This document shows positions 61,800 to 64,000 of a stretch of DNA of 64,000 nt, piece by piece. Position numbers and translations under genes: made by a program. Each line of letters starts with the position of its first letter. The first letter of the stretch is position 1. The notes beneath the pieces were generated by a model that was not told where the DNA came from, ran no database searches, and worked only from the letters and a program-made list of their open reading frames with translations. Source of the stretch: a virus; the IMG/VR virus record IMGVR_UViG_3300028772_000007, positions 61,283 through 125,282 of that record. One strand, given 5' to 3'.

Positions 61800-64000
61800 T
61801 TAATTATTTTCTAATTGTTTAATTCTAGTTTCTAGATTAGATATTTTTGCAATAAGTAAATCTATATACTTTACAGAATATCCTATTTCTTCATTACCTG
61901 ATACGAATTCATCATTACCTGATTCTAATAACTCTTGTGCAATAACACCATATCTTTTTTCACCAAGTTTATTTTTGAATTCATATTCTTTAAATTGAAT
62001 ATTAGAATAATCTTTAGTGATAGGTGTTATGTTAGTTTTAAGTTTAATATCAGATGGCATTATAAAATTAGTTGCTGTTATAATGCCAGCTATAAATGTA
62101 TCAGCATCAACATGAAGAGTGGAATCAATCCAACATTTACCAGATGCATAAATACCTCCAGATACTTGAAGTGCTCCTGAACTACCACCAGTACTATCAT
62201 CACCTTGATTAAAATATCCAGGACCATAATAAATTGTAGCTAAATCTTCTCCTCTGAAAGTTACTATGTGTTCCATTTTACCATTAAATACGTCAAAGTT
62301 TCTGAACTGGGTAGTCCCGCCTGCATAACCAGTGTAGTTGTAGGCAATAGCAGAGGTGGCATTCGTAGCGGGTTCATTAATTTGCTTTTCAACAATTTGA
62401 ATATAACCTGTTGAAAAAGCTGTTGCTTTGATTGTTCCAGTGCTAGATTGAATTTGAACACCTGCACAAGAATACATTGAACTTACATTACTATCGGTAC
62501 CCCATAGTACCTGATAAAATGCTCCATCTGTTCTATTAGCATGCATAATAACGTTATTGGAGTAACTAGCGTTGTTTACTGACTGACTACCAATATTTCC
62601 ACTATGTATTACAGTTCTCCATGGTGTATAACTATCCCCACCAGCTAAATTACTTGTACCTCTAAAATACATATTATCACTTGTGTATCCACCAGCAATC
62701 TGAAATGCAACATCACCACCATTTGTCATATGTAACAAATTTAAATACATTGCACCAGGACCATCACCACCATAATCTGAAATTGCATATATACCAGTTC
62801 CTCTACCAGCTAAGTTATAAACATTACTATCTGACCTATCAATTCTTACAGTGAAATTTGAAATACTTCCTGCACTATTAGCATAATTAACTGATAAACT
62901 ACTAGCAGTTCCTGTTAAACCAGCACCACTACCATTAAATTGAGTTGCTGTAACTGTTCCATCTGTGTTTATATTCCCACTATCATCAAATTTAATTGAT
63001 TTAGATGCACCGTTTGTTGATTTAAAATTTAAACCACTTGATAAAGTATCTATAGTATAACCCCAAGAAATATCTGGAATTCCTCCTAAATATAATTTTG
63101 AATCACCAAGATATGAAGCTGCAACAATAAAATTATTGGCATTAAATTGAGTTGCTGTAACTGTTGATGTAAAGACTGCTGCTCCTAATGCGTTGACATT
63201 AAAATTGCTACCAAAAATACTGATTGGAGTTACTCCTCCGTATGTCTCAATATACATATAAGGTACTCCTGAGTTGTTTCTCCAACCAAGAAACCCAGAA
63301 GTTCCGCTCCCGAATTGTTTGCCTATTGAATATGCTATATCATCGACAGCTGTTAAGGTGGGGTCGTAATTATCTATTCGATTGCCTATTATCCTTCCAT
63401 CCACCCACACACTACCACTTTGAACAGATGATGGGTTGTTTTGGATATACTTAGAATCTAAAGACACTCCTGCAATAGTTGGGGTATTTAAAAAGTTTAC
63501 TATTCCTGATGGGCTAATAGATAAGTCAACTACTCCACCTCTCGTATATGAAAATCCCTTTCCTGCTGGATTATAGATATTAAAATAATCACCACCATCA
63601 GTAGCTCCTACATTAACCCCTGTTTGAATAAATGTTGACGTACTCCATAAAGTCGAGTACATATTTATAAATGGAGCGGAAGCATTTATCTTTATATTTC
63701 CCGATACATCAACATCACTACCCCACAATTTACCCAATCGACTTGCACTTGACCCTATTATTTGTTGGGTGGATTGATCTGTTAATACTGCACCTAAAAG
63801 AGAATTAATATAACCTGATGGATTAGTTGAATTATAGGGCGTATAACCTAATGCGGTAGTTACCATTCCACTACTAATGCCTGTTATCCAATTACCGTAA
63901 TTACCTAAATTATTTGTAAATTGGGATAACTGAGTAGGTTTATTTAGTAATACTCCTATTCCAGATGTAGCATTCCAATCTGTTTGAACTTGTGAAGATG
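61800..64000 (-). CDS. Tail fibre/spike with C-terminal S74 intramolecular chaperone (5' end outside window)
   Basis: Open to the window edge; the visible ~733 residues are C-terminal. The part near the edge (SSQVQTDWNATSGIGVLLNKPT) is the collagen-like/shaft repeat seen in many fibres. The middle is Gly/Asn/Ser-rich with several repeats of 'GTVTATQFNG' type. The last ~110 residues hold PSDIKLKTNITPI, the Ser-Asp...Lys dyad of the peptidase S74 chaperone, followed by YEFKNKLGEKRYGVIAQELLE and a coiled coil. The chaperone trimerises the fibre and cleaves itself off before the Ser. Expected host-receptor binding protein. Confidence 0.85.
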   Translation of the reverse strand, partial: SSQVQTDWNATSGIGVLLNKPTQLSQFTNNLGNYGNWITGISSGMVTTALGYTPYNSTNPSGYINSLLGAVLTDQSTQQIIGSSASRLGKLWGSDVDVSGNIKINASAPFINMYSTLWSTSTFIQTGVNVGATDGGDYFNIYNPAGKGFSYTRGGVVDLSISPSGIVNFLNTPTIAGVSLDSKYIQNNPSSVQSGSVWVDGRIIGNRIDNYDPTLTAVDDIAYSIGKQFGSGTSGFLGWRNNSGVPYMYIETYGGVTPISIFGSNFNVNALGAAVFTSTVTATQFNANNFIVAASYLGDSKLYLGGIPDISWGYTIDTLSSGLNFKSTNGASKSIKFDDSGNINTDGTVTATQFNGSGAGLTGTASSLSVNYANSAGSISNFTVRIDRSDSNVYNLAGRGTGIYAISDYGGDGPGAMYLNLLHMTNGGDVAFQIAGGYTSDNMYFRGTSNLAGGDSYTPWRTVIHSGNIGSQSVNNASYSNNVIMHANRTDGAFYQVLWGTDSNVSSMYSCAGVQIQSSTGTIKATAFSTGYIQIVEKQINEPATNATSAIAYNYTGYAGGTTQFRNFDVFNGKMEHIVTFRGEDLATIYYGPGYFNQGDDSTGGSSGALQVSGGIYASGKCWIDSTLHVDADTFIAGIITATNFIMPSDIKLKTNITPITKDYSNIQFKEYEFKNKLGEKRYGVIAQELLESGNDEFVSGNEEIGYSVKYIDLLIAKISNLETRIKQLENN

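Noticed and set aside
13350-64000. Late genes as many short separate genes or decayed pseudogenes
   Set aside because: Breaks are always TGA, never TAA or TAG. Frames continue exactly, and domains (DUF192, M15, capsid, NUMOD1) span the breaks.
13350-64000. TAG-to-Gln recoding, known in other crAss-like phages
   Set aside because: No in-frame TAG interrupts the long genes, and TAG ends several well-defined genes (ribonucleotide reductase, ligase, M15 peptidase).
1-64000. CRISPR arrays, IS elements and tRNA genes
   Set aside because: No regularly spaced repeats, no transposase-like frames with terminal inverted repeats, and no T-arm/anticodon patterns were seen by eye. A covariance-model scan would be needed to exclude a divergent tRNA.

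Overview
The window looks like part of the genome of a large, AT-rich, lytic tailed phage of the crAss-like group (Crassvirales) that infects a member of the Bacteroidota. Four things support this. The major capsid protein has the crAss-type FEWEID...IKR signature. Very large virion genes are clustered, and one carries the DFDID catalytic motif of the crAss/YonO/QDE-1-type single-chain RNA polymerase. The promoters match the Bacteroidota consensus (TTTG or TTG, about 19-20 nt, TAnnTTTG). The genome is split into an early arm on the + strand and a late arm on the - strand.

Early arm (1-13,300, + strand). It begins with the C-terminal end of a gene cut by the window edge and a strongly promoted 207-aa protein. 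A metallophosphoesterase related to T5 A1 follows, then a run of small acidic, overlapping unknown genes. Next come nucleotide and DNA metabolism genes: a small thioredoxin-fold-like protein, a class II ribonucleotide reductase, dUTPase and an ATP-dependent DNA ligase. A tail-lysozyme-type muramidase sits last, just before a bidirectional terminator at about 13.3 kb where the two arms converge.

Late arm (64,000 down to 13,350, - strand). In transcription order it holds: a tail fibre with a C-terminal S74 chaperone (cut by the window edge); two small structural proteins; a scaffold-like acidic protein; the major capsid protein, followed by a group I intron core with its own GIY-YIG endonuclease; head-tail connector and tail proteins (56.2-45.1 kb); and a block of proposed ejected 'cargo' proteins (45.1-13.35 kb). 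The cargo block includes a DUF192 protein, an M15 peptidase, a small Ala/Gln/Gly-rich protein, a NUMOD1-like protein and a 1322-aa membrane-active-looking protein. It also holds a 620-aa protein, a 2873-aa protein with an SF1 helicase domain, a 2882-aa RNA polymerase, a HExxH zincin and a 1517-aa protein with a PD-(D/E)XK-like site.

Genetic code. Many late genes are interrupted by in-frame TGA under the standard code (I traced 47). They join into full-length proteins only if TGA is read as Trp. In DUF192 (FWMK), the M15 peptidase (DWVH) and the capsid protein (FEWEID), TGA falls exactly at a conserved Trp. Early genes use only TGG and stop at TAA or TAG, so they read correctly under either code. 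TAG is still a stop. All late CDS coordinates below therefore run through TGA. No tRNA gene, and hence no suppressor tRNA-Trp(UCA), was found here. Portal, terminase and replication genes are not in the window.
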